DNA of 64,000 bases from UBA1822 sp963615055 (GCA_963615055.1 CAVEFO010000004.1:18484-82483); one strand, 5' to 3'. Positions 34,209-44,013 are shown, counted from the stretch's first letter. Program-made: numbers and translations. Notes: generated by a model from the letters alone, not told the origin.

Positions 34209-34897
34209 GCTTTCCCGTGCCTTTCTTCCCAGAGCACTTCCGCTTCGCTCCGCCGCACATAATTCGGTGACAGCGTCATCGGATCCGCCGTCTCGCCGCG
34301 TGACCATTTCGCAAAAGCCGCTGCCGCGACACTGCCGGCGCGGCACATCCGCTGATGCGGCGCCGCCACACGAAGCCCGGCCGCCGTCAATTTTTCCTCA
34401 TATACATCTGCCGCTTCCCCGCACGCGACGATAGGCCCGCCATGAGAAACCGCCGCAGCCGCGACATCATCAATAGATGCGACGCGAAGAGGCGCCTCCT
34501 GCCAAAACGTCTCAAAAGCACCGTACAGCGCCGCATACACATTCCCTCTCTGTGCATCCAAGAGCGGCAAGACAAATGTTTCCGCGCCGTAAAAATTCCA
34601 CGCCAGCGCCTCCGTCGTATCGACGCCGATGAGCGCCGCGTCCCAAAGCCGCGCCACCGTTTTCGCCGTCGCCAGACCGATTCGAAGCCCCGTAAACGAT
34701 CCCGGCCCGACAGAGCAGGCAACCGCCGTTATCTCTTTCTTGGAAACGCCCGCTTCCTGCAAGAGCACATCCATGTGCGGGATCAGCTGCTCCGAATGTG
34801 TGAGTTTTTTCTGCACCGTCCATTCCGCGACGAGCCGATTTTCTTCCGCCAATGCACATGAAAGCACCAAGGACGACGTATCAATCGCCAGCAGCAT
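34205..34897 (-). CDS. tsaB: t6A modification scaffold protein TsaB (YeaZ)
   Basis: This 230-residue ASKHA-fold paralogue of TsaD is needed for t6A complex assembly. The N-terminal LAIDTSSLVLSCAL and the central SVGPGSFTGLRIGLATAK motif are typical. The start at 34897 has GGAAAGGAG upstream. It overlaps tsaE by 17 bp. Confidence 0.94.
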   Translation of the reverse strand: MLLAIDTSSLVLSCALAEENRLVAEWTVQKKLTHSEQLIPHMDVLLQEAGVSKKEITAVACSVGPGSFTGLRIGLATAKTVARLWDAALIGVDTTEALAWNFYGAETFVLPLLDAQRGNVYAALYGAFETFWQEAPLRVASIDDVAAAAVSHGGPIVACGEAADVYEEKLTAAGLRVAAPHQRMCRAGSVAAAAFAKWSRGETADPMTLSPNYVRRSEAEVLWEERHGKA

Positions 34898-35357
34898 ACG
34901 TTTCCAGCTCCTTTCCCAGATTGGCAAAGCGCTCGCTCTCCCAAGAAATCAAAATTTCGCGCTCCGTCTCACCCGTGACGGCAAAGTGAAACGTAAAAGC
35001 ATCCGCCGGAATCACCTCCGGAAACAGCTCTGCCCACTCCGCGACCGTGACGCCGCCCGCCGCATATTCTTCCCAGCCGATATCCCAAAGTTCTTCTTCG
35101 CTTTTCAACCGATAAAAATCAAAATGCGCCAAGAAAAGCGAACCGTCATAAAAATTCAATATGGTGAATGTCGGACTCGTGACCGTCCCGGAAATACCCA
35201 TTCCCTGCGCCAATCCCTGCACAAAATGCGTCTTCCCCGCAGCCAAATCCCCAATGAGCGCCAAAAACAAATCTTTCTCCGCTCGCTTCCCGATAAAACG
35301 TCCGAGCGCCATTGTCTCCGCTTCGCTTTTCGTGAAAATTTTTATCTCATGCTTCAT
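34881..35357 (-). CDS. tsaE: tRNA threonylcarbamoyladenosine ATPase TsaE
   Basis: This 158-residue P-loop ATPase of the t6A complex has Walker A GDLAAGKTH (near residues 36-44), which is normally GDLGAGKTT, and the SPTFTILNFY segment. The DFYRL motif is also present. It overlaps the patatin gene upstream by 11 bp and tsaB downstream, so the genes form one transcript. Confidence 0.94.
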   Translation of the reverse strand: MKHEIKIFTKSEAETMALGRFIGKRAEKDLFLALIGDLAAGKTHFVQGLAQGMGISGTVTSPTFTILNFYDGSLFLAHFDFYRLKSEEELWDIGWEEYAAGGVTVAEWAELFPEVIPADAFTFHFAVTGETEREILISWESERFANLGKELETYAAGD

Positions 35358-36237
35358 GTCCCGCTCCCGACAACCACTTCATCATGGCATCCCAATTGTC
35401 TTCGGCGATTCGATACCCTTCCGCATACAAATCCGCCAATTTTTCCGGATTCTTCTCCGCCCGCGTGACCGTGACCGGCTTCTCCGGCCGAATCAAAAAG
35501 GCGCGCCCCTCTTTTTCCAAATTTTCCAAAACTTCCGCCCGTACATTGTACCGCGCCGGAATCGTCGCCATCCCCTCGGCGATTTTCGGATACCGCGCGC
35601 CCAGCACTTTCATAATCCTCCGCACCGAAGACGGCACCGGTTTCTTTCGGTACCCCGCCTCCCGCGTCAGGACATAAACGGCGCGCTTGGCAGGAAACGG
35701 CAACTCTTCCGGCAGCGGCGCCAGAGGAATCGCGACGCCCCCGTCCACAGACGCGCACCCCGCAAACGTGACCGGCCGCGAAACAAAAGGAATCGTCGCG
35801 CCGGCCATGCACGCCGTCATATACGTTTCCGCATCGCACGAGCGCGACGACACAAAGCGCGGCTCGCCCGTCTCGCAATCCGTCAAAAGCGCGAAAAGCT
35901 CCTGCCGACTCTTTTCAAACGCCGCATAATCAAAGGGATCCAACCGATGCGCCAATTCCCCGAAAATGAATTTGAGATTGAAATACCCGCCGTCCAAAAG
36001 CCAATGCTTGAGCCCCATGTAGCGGCTGTCCCGGCAATACGCCAAATTTACGCGCCGATTGCGATCCGGCTGACGGGCGACATACGAGAGCGCCTGCAAA
36101 GTTCCGGCGGAAACCGATGCGATTTTGGCAAAGAAACACCCCTTCTTTTGCCAAAAGTCAAGCACGCCCGCCGTAAAAAGCCCGCGCATGGCACCGCCTT
36201 CCAAAATGAGCGCGGCTCGATTTTCGAGAGTTTCCAT
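35347..36237 (-). CDS. Patatin-like phospholipase (RssA/YjjU type)
   Basis: This 296-residue serine hydrolase has an oxyanion loop GGAMRG (14-19), a nucleophile Ser43 in SVSAG (usually GxSxG, the first Gly is Ser here) and a catalytic Asp in VDGGVAIPL near residue 180. It has no signal peptide, so it is probably cytosolic. Its start overlaps the gpmA stop in the form TAATG, and its end overlaps tsaE by 11 bp. The lipid substrate is unknown. Confidence 0.85.
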   Translation of the reverse strand: METLENRAALILEGGAMRGLFTAGVLDFWQKKGCFFAKIASVSAGTLQALSYVARQPDRNRRVNLAYCRDSRYMGLKHWLLDGGYFNLKFIFGELAHRLDPFDYAAFEKSRQELFALLTDCETGEPRFVSSRSCDAETYMTACMAGATIPFVSRPVTFAGCASVDGGVAIPLAPLPEELPFPAKRAVYVLTREAGYRKKPVPSSVRRIMKVLGARYPKIAEGMATIPARYNVRAEVLENLEKEGRAFLIRPEKPVTVTRAEKNPEKLADLYAEGYRIAEDNWDAMMKWLSGAGHEA

Positions 36238-36992
36238 TATTTCCGTGCGGCCGATTGCTGCTTCACCGCTTCCATCGCCGCCCGAATCGCATTCTGATCA
36301 CCCAGATATTCCGCGCTTTCCACGGAAAAATCGTCGCGCAACCGATACACGCGCGGCACGCCCGTCGGCACATTGATTCCGGCGATTTCATCGGGGGAAA
36401 TACCCTCCAAAATCATCATCAGCGCACGAATGGAATTGCCGTGCGCCGCAATGAGCACCCGCTCGCCCGCCGCTATCCGTGGTTTGATTTCCGATTCAAA
36501 ATACGGAGATACGCGCGCGACCGTATCCTTCAGGCATTCCGTCAGCGGAAACTGCACGCCTTCTTCGTGAAGCCGACACAAAGCGGGCATCCGCGCGGGA
36601 TTTCTGGCATCATCTTCCGTGAGTGCCGGCGGCTGTACATCATAGCTGCGGCGCCACAGTTGCACCTGCTCCGCGCCGTATTTCTCCGTCGTCTCGCTTT
36701 TGTTCAATCCCTGCAAAGCGCCGTAATGCCGCTCATTCAGATGATAATCTTTTACGACGGGAATCCAAGCCAAATCCAGCTCATCAAGCACGGTGTACGC
36801 CGTGTGAATCGCCCGTTTCAAAACCGACGTATAGCACACATCAAACGAAAATCCGTTCTCGCGCAAAAGAGCACCCGCCTGATGCGCCTCGGCAAACCCT
36901 TTCTCCACCAAATCCACGTCCGTCCAGCCGCAAAATAAATTTTTCTGATTCCATTCACTTTCGCCGTGCCGAATGACCACCAAAGTATGCAT
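36237..36992 (-). CDS. gpmA: 2,3-bisphosphoglycerate-dependent phosphoglycerate mutase
   Basis: This 251-residue glycolytic enzyme interconverts 3- and 2-phosphoglycerate. RHGESEWN with catalytic His9, the ERHYGALQG acid segment and IAAHGNSIRALM are all intact. Length and motifs match the dPGM family. It lies 36 bp after thiL, with GGAGG upstream. Confidence 0.95.
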   Translation of the reverse strand: MHTLVVIRHGESEWNQKNLFCGWTDVDLVEKGFAEAHQAGALLRENGFSFDVCYTSVLKRAIHTAYTVLDELDLAWIPVVKDYHLNERHYGALQGLNKSETTEKYGAEQVQLWRRSYDVQPPALTEDDARNPARMPALCRLHEEGVQFPLTECLKDTVARVSPYFESEIKPRIAAGERVLIAAHGNSIRALMMILEGISPDEIAGINVPTGVPRVYRLRDDFSVESAEYLGDQNAIRAAMEAVKQQSAARK

Positions 36993-37028
36993 ATCCGTTT
37001 CCTCCTATTAGAAATAAGGAAATATTTC

Positions 37029-38018
37029 CTATCTGCTTTTCGAAAAATGATCGTATCCGCTGGGAGAAAGGAGCCGAAGCGCCTCTCCGTCTTTCAGAAA
37101 TACGCGACCGATGCCTTCTCGGACGACGCCGACAGCCGACACGGATGCCTTTTCTTTTATCCATGCGAAATCCTCCGGTGCCGCTGTCCCTAAAAGGACG
37201 TAATCTTCTCCGCCGGACAGCGCATATGAAATCGGATCCTCACCGAAGCGTTTTGCAAATGCCCGCAGCTCTTCCGAAAGCGGAATTCGGGCCGATTCCA
37301 ACATCAATTCGACGCCGGATGCCTCTGCGATCTCGTGCGCCTCACTCGCCACACCGTCCGTCACATCATTCAACGCATGGACGCCGGACTCTCGCAGCTG
37401 CCGCGCCGTTTCTATTTGCGCCGTCGGCCGACGGTGACGCTTCGCCAGATACGGAAATTCTTCGGCCGCGCCTTGTCGGATTGCCGCCAGCCCCGCCGCC
37501 GAATCTCCGACCGTCCCCGTCAGAAACACGACATCGCCCGGCTTGGCACCGCTTCGTCGGACCGCCCCGCCGCGCGGCACCCAACCGATGACAGTCCCGG
37601 TCAAGACGACCCCCTGCCGCGAGCCCGTCACATCACCGCCCAGCAAATTGACACGATACGCCGCGCACGCCTCTCGAATCCCATCGTAGCAGCGGGAAAT
37701 CCATTCCGCAAGAAGCGATGCCGGAAGCGATACCGCCGCGACAAATTCCGCCGGCACAGCCCCCATCGCCGCCATATCGCTGAAATTGGAAACGGCCAGT
37801 TTCCACCCCACATCTTCGGGCGCCATCGTTTCATCCGTGAAATGAATCCCTTCGACCATCGTATCCGTCGAAATGACTTCATCGACGCCGGGCGGCAATC
37901 GATACACCGCGCCGTCGTCCCCCGCGCCCACGACCACCGTTTCCGGCCATTGAATCAAATCATGGCACAGCAGAGAAATGACGCCGAACTCGCCCAGGTC
38001 TTGCACCGTTTCCTTCAT
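37029..38018 (-). CDS. thiL: Thiamine-monophosphate kinase
   Basis: This 329-residue ATP-dependent kinase makes thiamine diphosphate. The N-terminal GDDGAVYRLP and STDTMVEGIHF metal-binding segments, LLGGDVTGS and the C-terminal DVTDGVASE are family signatures. It overlaps the end of the upstream nicotinamidase gene by 4 bp. Confidence 0.94.
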   Translation of the reverse strand: MKETVQDLGEFGVISLLCHDLIQWPETVVVGAGDDGAVYRLPPGVDEVISTDTMVEGIHFTDETMAPEDVGWKLAVSNFSDMAAMGAVPAEFVAAVSLPASLLAEWISRCYDGIREACAAYRVNLLGGDVTGSRQGVVLTGTVIGWVPRGGAVRRSGAKPGDVVFLTGTVGDSAAGLAAIRQGAAEEFPYLAKRHRRPTAQIETARQLRESGVHALNDVTDGVASEAHEIAEASGVELMLESARIPLSEELRAFAKRFGEDPISYALSGGEDYVLLGTAAPEDFAWIKEKASVSAVGVVREGIGRVFLKDGEALRLLSPSGYDHFSKSR

Positions 38019-38566
38019 GACAGAATCCGAACTCCGCGCGCCGCCAAATCCGCCAGCGAAGCTTCATGCGCTTCCTTTTCGACATAGCCGACACCCAAGG
38101 CCAAAAGCGTCACGCGCCGACCGGCCTCCAAAAGAGAGAGCACCGTCTCGCGCACGCAATATTCCGACGCAATGCCGCCGACAAAAACGTGCGCCGACAA
38201 TGTATCCGAAAGTTTCGTCCCGCTTTCCGTCTCGCCGTCGAAGCCCGAATACTCCTCGACATCGTCCCGGCGCCCTTTCAGAAAAATATTTCCCGGATGC
38301 GGCCGATTTTTTTCTTCCGGTATTTCCGAAAACGCAGAAGAAATCTCGGCGCCCCTCGTCCCCGCGACGCAATGCACCGGCCAAATGCCGCCGTTTTCCA
38401 TAAACGAACTGTTTTGCGGGCTGTGCCAATCCGCCGTGTACAAAACGCGCACCTCGTGAGAATCGGCAAAAGAAATCAAATATCGCACCGCTTCCTTCGC
38501 GTGAAGGCACGCCAATGATCCGTCAATAAAATCATTCTGACAATCCACGATCAGCAAATCGTCCAT
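38015..38566 (-). CDS. pncA: Isochorismatase-fold hydrolase, nicotinamidase-like
   Basis: This 183-residue cysteine hydrolase has the triad Asp8, Lys97 and Cys137 (in ASEYCVRET) and metal ligands Asp46, His48 and probably His65. These fit nicotinamidase, which turns nicotinamide into nicotinate for NAD salvage. Other isochorismatase-family substrates cannot be excluded. It is the first gene of the long minus-strand cluster and has its own promoter (38642-38614). Confidence 0.86.
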   Translation of the reverse strand: MDDLLIVDCQNDFIDGSLACLHAKEAVRYLISFADSHEVRVLYTADWHSPQNSSFMENGGIWPVHCVAGTRGAEISSAFSEIPEEKNRPHPGNIFLKGRRDDVEEYSGFDGETESGTKLSDTLSAHVFVGGIASEYCVRETVLSLLEAGRRVTLLALGVGYVEKEAHEASLADLAARGVRILS

Positions 38567-38613
38567 AAACGCCTCCGAAAGAAATTTTATTTCAACGTTC
38601 TTTTCATCTTCGT

Positions 38614-38642
38614 ATTGTACCAGTTTCTTCCGTATCCGTAAA
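38614..38642 (-). promoter_or_regulatory. Promoter of the pncA-thiL-gpmA-tsa cluster
   Basis: On the minus strand TTTACG (38642-38637), 17 bp, TACAAT (38619-38614). It is the only good sigma-A type promoter seen before the tightly packed series from pncA to rimI. Confidence 0.55.
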
Positions 38643-38849
38643 AGAAAATTTTTTCATCGCCGATGCCGCAAGAGAAAAAGAGACCGCCGCCACGCCCCTC
38701 GTCCCTCTTCTCTATCTTCCCACGGTTCCGATCTCAAACGCCGCCGAAAAAAAGAAACTCTCCGACTCCGCCTCTTTCCTATGGCAAGCCCGCGCGCGGT
38801 ATGGTAATATACACATATAAAAATGCATTTTGGGAGAGGAGTGTTTCCT

Positions 38850-41800
38850 TTGGCAGACATCAAAAGACTTTACGTCCGCAAAAAAGAAAATTTCCGCGAA
38901 GAAGAAGCGCGTCTTTCGGAATCGCTTTCCGAAATTTTAGGCGACCGCCTCAAAAATGTCGCACTGTATCATCGCTACGACACGGAAGGTCTTTCCGCCG
39001 CCGATTTTGAAACCGCAAAAGCCACCGTTTTCGCCGAACCGCCGGTTGACGACGTGACGGATATTTGCCCGACGGGCGACCTCGTGATGGCCTCCGAATT
39101 TCTGCCGGGACAATACGATCAGCGCGCCGATTCCGCCGAGCAATGCCTGGCCATCCTGACGGGAAAAGACGGCATTCGTGTCCGTTGTGCCTTGGTGTAC
39201 GTCTTCACCGGCACCTTTTCGGAAACGGATCGCGCGCGCATCGTGAAATTTCTCATCAATCCCGTGGAATCACGCGAAGCATCGCTTGCTCCCGTTTCCA
39301 CACTCACACCTGAATATGAACCCCCGAAAAAAGTCGCCGTCCTCGAAGGCTTCGGAAAGCTGGATGAGGGCGGCCTTCGTGCGCTCATTTCCGAGCTCGG
39401 ACTGGCGATGAGCTACGAAGATCTCCTTTTGATTCAATCTTATTATCGACGCGAAGAGAAACGCGATCCCACGCTGACGGAAATCCGCGTCTTCGATACC
39501 TATTGGTCCGATCATTGCCGGCATACGACGTTCAACGCGACACTTTCCGAAATCCGGATTGACGACGGCCCCTTAGCCGCACCGATTGCCGATGCCTTTT
39601 CGGATTACAAGGAAACGCGCGAAATTTTGTACGGAAAAGACACGACGCGGCCCATGACGCTCATGGATATGGCGACGGTCGCCGTGAAGCGCCTCCGCCA
39701 CGAGGGCAAACTCACCGAGATGGACGAATCGGACGAAATCAATGCGTGCACGATTAAAATCCCCGTGGAAACGGAAACCGGTACGGAAGATTGGCTGCTC
39801 CTTTTCAAAAACGAGACACACAATCATCCGACGGAAATCGAGCCGTTCGGCGGCGCAGCGACGTGCCTGGGCGGGTGCATTCGCGATCCGCTTTCGGGAC
39901 GCGCCTACGTGTACCAAGCGATGCGCGTGACGGGCGCCGGCGATCCGCGCGCGCCGCTTTCGGAGACGCTCCCCGGAAAATTACCGCAAAAGACGCTCAC
40001 CGTGACGGCGGCCAAAGGCTACAGCTCTTACGGCAACCAGATCGGTCTGGCGACAGGCGAAGTCAAGGAATATTACCATCCGGGATTTTTGGCCAAGCGC
40101 ATGGAAATCGGCGCGGTCGTCGCGGCAGCTCCGGCGGAAAATGTCATTCGCAAAGCGCCCTCTCCCGGCGACGTCGTCATTTTAGTCGGCGGACGCACGG
40201 GACGTGACGGCATGGGCGGCGCCACCGGCTCCTCCAAAGAGCTCAATGAAGAATCGATTGAAACGTGCGGCGCGGAAGTGCAAAAAGGAAATCCGCTCAC
40301 CGAGCGCAAAATCCAATGCCTCTTCCGTCGCGGCGAAGTGACGCGTCTCATCCTGCGCTGCAACGATTTCGGCGCGGGCGGCGTTTCCGTCGCGGTCGGA
40401 GAACTCACGGACGGCGTCGACATCGATCTGGATACCGTCCCGAAGAAATACGAAGGACTCGACGGCACGGAACTTGCCATTTCCGAATCGCAGGAACGCA
40501 TGGCCGTCGTCGTCAGAGCCGAAGATGCGGATGCCTTCACCCGCTACGCCGCCGAAGAAAATCTGGAAGCGACCGTTGTGGCCCGCGTCACGGATAAAGG
40601 GCGCCTCACCATGCATTGGCAGGGCGACACGATTGTCGATATCAGCCGCGCCTTCCTCGATACAAATGGAGCCGCCCGCTCGGAACGCGCCCACATCACG
40701 GCCCCGAAAGACATCGCAGCGCCTGCGCCCGCCGTTTCCTCCGTGCGCAATACGTGGCTTTCCGAAATGAAGAAACTGAAAAACGCCTCGCAGGAAGGTC
40801 TCGTCGAACGCTTCGATGCGACCATCGGCGCCGCGACCGTCCTCATGCCCTACGGCGGAGCCCATCAGAAGACGTCCGCAGACGGCATGGTCGCCAAAAT
40901 CCCGCTGCGCTGCGGCACGACGGACACCGCGAGCTTCATGACACACGGCTACGATCCCGATCTCGCCACACGGAGCCCTTTCCACGGTGCGGCCTACGCC
41001 ATTTTGCTTTCCGTCGCCCGCCTTGTGGCACTCGGTGCCAATTGGCGGCGCGCCTATCTCACGCTCCAAGAATATTTTGAAAAACTCACGACGCCGGAAA
41101 GCCACGGAAAACCTGTCGCGGCTCTTCTCGGCGCTTACGCCATGCAGCGCGCGCTCGGCCTCGGTGCCATCGGCGGCAAAGACTCCATGAGCGGCACTTT
41201 CGGCGACCTGCACGTCCCGCCGACGCTCGTTTCCTTCGCCGTCGCACCCGGCAAAGCGTCCGAGGCCGTCAGCCAAGACTGGAAACACGAAGGCGATGCC
41301 CTGCTTCTTTTCGATGTCCCGACGGATGCGCACGCCATGCCCGATACGGATGTTTTCAAAAAACATGCCGATTTCCTCTACGCCGAAACCGCGCGCGGTC
41401 ACATTTCCGCCATGAAAGCAGTCGGAAACGGAGGCATCGCGGCAGCGGCGGCGGAGATGTCTTTCGGAAACGGGATTGGTGCCGTCTTTACCGACGCACT
41501 TCCGATTTCAGACTATTTCACCGCCCGCTGCGGCGCGATTCTCGTCACTTGTACAAAAGAAAACGCCGCCGTCTATGAGAAACAAGATCACGTCATCCGT
41601 CTCGGTACATTGGGCGGCCAAACGATGAAACTTTTCGACGAAGAAATCTCTATCGCGGACCTGCTGGCCGCCGCAGAAGAAACCTTGTCGCCCGTTTTCC
41701 CGTTGCACGCCAAAGAAAACAAAACCACTGTGCCGGATCTTCCGAAATGGGACGGCGCCAAAACGTTTTACACCAGCGCCAAAATAGCCAAGTCGCGTGT

Positions 41801-42593
41801 CTTCCTTCCCGTCATGCCGGGCACGAATTGCGAAATCGACAGCGCGCGCGCCTTTGAAGCCGCCGGTGCCGAGACGGATATCGCCATCGTCCGCAATCGC
41901 GACGCCGCCGAGCTCGCCGAAAGCGTCCGCGACATGGCAAGCCGCATCCAAAAAGCGCAAATCGTCATGTTCCCCGGCGGGTTCTCGGCCGGCGACGAAC
42001 CGGACGGCAGCGGCAAATTCATCGCCGCCCTCTTCCGTCACCCGCTTTTGGAGCACGCACTCGGCGATTTGCTCTCCCATCGCGACGGCCTCGTCCTCGG
42101 CATTTGCAACGGTTTCCAAGCGCTCATCAAGCTCGGCCTCGTCCCCTACGGAGAATTCAAGCCGCTCTCTGCGGCCGCACCGACACTGACTTTCAATACC
42201 GTCGGTCGCCACATTTCCCGCTACGTCACGACGAAAGTCATTTCCACAAAATCGCCGTGGCTCGCTCTCTGCCGGGAAGGCGATCTTCACAGCATCGCGA
42301 TCAGCCACGGCGAAGGTCGCTTTGTCGCAAGCGAGGCGCAAATCCTCGAATGGGCGAAAAACGGACAGATTGCGACGCAATACACGGATGCTTTCGGCGC
42401 GGCAAGCTACGATCCCGTATCCAATCCGAACGGCTCCGTCTTCGCCGTCGAAGGCATCACGAGCCCCGACGGCCGCGTGCTGGGGAAAATGGGGCACAGC
42501 GAACGCTACGGCGACAACATCGCCAAAAATATTTCCGGAAACAAAATCCAGCCCCTCTTCGCCGCCGGCGTTTCCTATTTCACAGGCGGTTGA
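38850..42593 (+). CDS. purL: Phosphoribosylformylglycinamidine synthase, single-chain form
   Basis: This 1247-residue enzyme carries out step 4 of purine synthesis, converting FGAR and glutamine to FGAM. The N-terminal and two AIRS-like domains carry FDTYWSDHCRHTTF, NHPTEIEPFGGAATCLGG and KDSMSGTF. The C-terminal glutaminase has PGGFSAGDEPDGSGKF, the nucleophile Cys in GICNGFQ and His/Glu in SHGEGRF. The start is put at TTG 38850, with GAGAGGAG 8 nt ahead; a longer ATG frame from 38823 overlaps this site. A weak promoter (TAATAT near 38803) precedes it. No other pur genes are adjacent. Confidence 0.96.
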   Translation: MADIKRLYVRKKENFREEEARLSESLSEILGDRLKNVALYHRYDTEGLSAADFETAKATVFAEPPVDDVTDICPTGDLVMASEFLPGQYDQRADSAEQCLAILTGKDGIRVRCALVYVFTGTFSETDRARIVKFLINPVESREASLAPVSTLTPEYEPPKKVAVLEGFGKLDEGGLRALISELGLAMSYEDLLLIQSYYRREEKRDPTLTEIRVFDTYWSDHCRHTTFNATLSEIRIDDGPLAAPIADAFSDYKETREILYGKDTTRPMTLMDMATVAVKRLRHEGKLTEMDESDEINACTIKIPVETETGTEDWLLLFKNETHNHPTEIEPFGGAATCLGGCIRDPLSGRAYVYQAMRVTGAGDPRAPLSETLPGKLPQKTLTVTAAKGYSSYGNQIGLATGEVKEYYHPGFLAKRMEIGAVVAAAPAENVIRKAPSPGDVVILVGGRTGRDGMGGATGSSKELNEESIETCGAEVQKGNPLTERKIQCLFRRGEVTRLILRCNDFGAGGVSVAVGELTDGVDIDLDTVPKKYEGLDGTELAISESQERMAVVVRAEDADAFTRYAAEENLEATVVARVTDKGRLTMHWQGDTIVDISRAFLDTNGAARSERAHITAPKDIAAPAPAVSSVRNTWLSEMKKLKNASQEGLVERFDATIGAATVLMPYGGAHQKTSADGMVAKIPLRCGTTDTASFMTHGYDPDLATRSPFHGAAYAILLSVARLVALGANWRRAYLTLQEYFEKLTTPESHGKPVAALLGAYAMQRALGLGAIGGKDSMSGTFGDLHVPPTLVSFAVAPGKASEAVSQDWKHEGDALLLFDVPTDAHAMPDTDVFKKHADFLYAETARGHISAMKAVGNGGIAAAAAEMSFGNGIGAVFTDALPISDYFTARCGAILVTCTKENAAVYEKQDHVIRLGTLGGQTMKLFDEEISIADLLAAAEETLSPVFPLHAKENKTTVPDLPKWDGAKTFYTSAKIAKSRVFLPVMPGTNCEIDSARAFEAAGAETDIAIVRNRDAAELAESVRDMASRIQKAQIVMFPGGFSAGDEPDGSGKFIAALFRHPLLEHALGDLLSHRDGLVLGICNGFQALIKLGLVPYGEFKPLSAAAPTLTFNTVGRHISRYVTTKVISTKSPWLALCREGDLHSIAISHGEGRFVASEAQILEWAKNGQIATQYTDAFGAASYDPVSNPNGSVFAVEGITSPDGRVLGKMGHSERYGDNIAKNISGNKIQPLFAAGVSYFTGG

Positions 42594-42884
42594 CCGGTTT
42601 CCGTTATCCTTTATCCGTTGACCGTGCGTCACATCGCAAGAAAAACAAAGCTTGAAAAGGCCTGCTTTTAAGAAGCAAACTTTCTTACCCTTTCCTATTC
42701 TTGCATTTCCGAATGGCTTGAGAAGGCTTGATTTCGAGATGCAAACTTTGTTAAGCTTTTCAAGCCTCTTCAAGCCTCTTCAAGCTTTTTGCACATAAGG
42801 AGGCACGGTTCACGGACAACGGTTATACGGACATCGACACCATGTGACGCCAAAAGGCTTTTCCCTCCAAAGGAGTTCCAAACC
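42594..42884. repeat. Family B and C repeats between purL and the TSCPD gene
   Basis: GTTTCCGTTATCCTTTATCCGTTGACCGTGCGTCACATC (family B arm) directly follows purL. Next are GCTTGAAAAGGCCTGCTTTT and GCTTGAGAAGGCTTGATTTCG, then a run of CTTCAAGCCT 10-bp units (about 42758-42790). The gap closes with CACGGTTCACGGACAACGG (B arm) and CATGTGACGCC. No gene is seen other than the ribosome site of the next gene. Confidence 0.65.
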
Positions 42885-43136
42885 ATGAAAACCATCGACT
42901 ACACCCCCGAGGGCGTCTGCTCTCGCAATATTCACATCGAACTTTCCGGCGATACCGTCGAAAGCGTCAAATTCACCGGCGGCTGCCCCGGCAACACACA
43001 AGGCATCGAAAAACTCATCTGCGGCATGAATGCCCAAGACGCCATCGACCGCCTCTCTGGTATCCGCTGCCGCGACAAGACAACATCCTGCCCCGATCAG
43101 CTGGCAAAAGCGTTGCAAAAGGCGTTAGAAGCGTAA
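42885..43136 (+). CDS. TSCPD-domain protein
   Basis: This 83-residue protein has the Cys pattern CSRNI (Cys12), GGCPGNTQG (Cys34), Cys46, and CRDKTTSCPDQL (Cys62, Cys69). That matches the TSCPD domain otherwise found at the end of some ribonucleotide reductases. Stand-alone forms are common in Firmicutes; their function is not established, though metal binding by the Cys residues is likely. An AAAGGAG lies 9 nt before the ATG. Repeat DNA isolates it from its neighbours on both sides. Confidence 0.85.
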   Translation: MKTIDYTPEGVCSRNIHIELSGDTVESVKFTGGCPGNTQGIEKLICGMNAQDAIDRLSGIRCRDKTTSCPDQLAKALQKALEA

Positions 43137-43371
43137 AAAAGTAAGAACTCAAACGAGGTTGTCAGCTTTTTCCTTCATGGCTTGAAGAGGCTTGCCATTG
43201 AGTTTCGGACTTTTTCGCCATTTCTGTTCTCACTTTTCGTCTGGCTTGAGACAGCTTGATAAAAACAAACGTTTTTAAGCTTTGTCCCAAAAGTAAGCAG
43301 AGAAAAGGAAGCGAACGTATTTCTCCGTCATCAAGCCTTATCAAGCTTTTTCAAGCTTTTCCCTAAAAAAC
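43137..43371. repeat. Family C (CTTGA-type) repeat region
   Basis: Imperfect words such as GGCTTGAAGAGGCTTGCC, GGCTTGAGACAGCTTGAT and CATCAAGCCTTATCAAGCTT recur in both orientations, with a total of about 200 bp. Fragments of opposite orientation could pair. No gene is seen. Confidence 0.55.
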
Positions 43372-43995
43372 ATGAATCCACTCACCCTTCTCTCCTTCAC
43401 CGCGACTGCGATGCTTTTGACATTTGCGCCCGGGCCCGACGTCATGTACCTCTTGGCGAAAAGTTTGCACGACGGCACGCGGCGCGGCATCACACTCGCC
43501 CTCGGGCTGGCTTGCGGTTGCCTCTTTCATACCACCCTCGTCATGGTCGGCGTCGCGGCTTTCATCCAAAGCTCGCCCGCCGCTTTTTCCGCGCTCATGT
43601 ATGCAGGCGCAGCCTATCTGCTCTACCTTGCGTGGGGCGCACTCCGGGCACCGGCCTCCGACCTCTCCGTTTCCTCGGAAACCGATTCCTACGACAAATG
43701 GGCGCTGTGGCGTCGCGGCCTTCTGATGAACGCGATGAATCCGAAAGTGCTTCTCTTTTTTTTAGCGCTGCTGCCGCAATTCATCGATCCCGACGCCTCG
43801 CTCTCCCCCTCCATTCAGATTGGCATCCTGGGCGGCGTTTTTGCCGTGCAAGCTGCCTTTTGCTTCTCTCTCATCGCCATTTGCGCCGGAAAAATTCGCG
43901 ACAAAGTCCTTCAGATTCGAAATTTTTCTCTTATTATGAACCGAATCGAAGCGGCTCTTCTCGCGCTCATCGCCGTCGGCCTCTTGTTTTTATAA
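43372..43995 (+). CDS. LysE/RhtB-family amino-acid exporter
   Basis: This 207-residue inner-membrane protein has six predicted helices. The N-terminal FAPGPDVMYLLAKSLHDGTRRGI is the family signature. The central NAMNPKVLLFFLALLPQF segment also fits. It probably exports an amino acid or derivative by proton exchange; the substrate cannot be told. The gene is followed after 18 bp by the peptidase gene, so peptide breakdown and amino-acid export may be co-expressed. Confidence 0.88.
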   Translation: MNPLTLLSFTATAMLLTFAPGPDVMYLLAKSLHDGTRRGITLALGLACGCLFHTTLVMVGVAAFIQSSPAAFSALMYAGAAYLLYLAWGALRAPASDLSVSSETDSYDKWALWRRGLLMNAMNPKVLLFFLALLPQFIDPDASLSPSIQIGILGGVFAVQAAFCFSLIAICAGKIRDKVLQIRNFSLIMNRIEAALLALIAVGLLFL

Positions 43996-44013
43996 GAACA
44001 GAAGGAGATTTCC

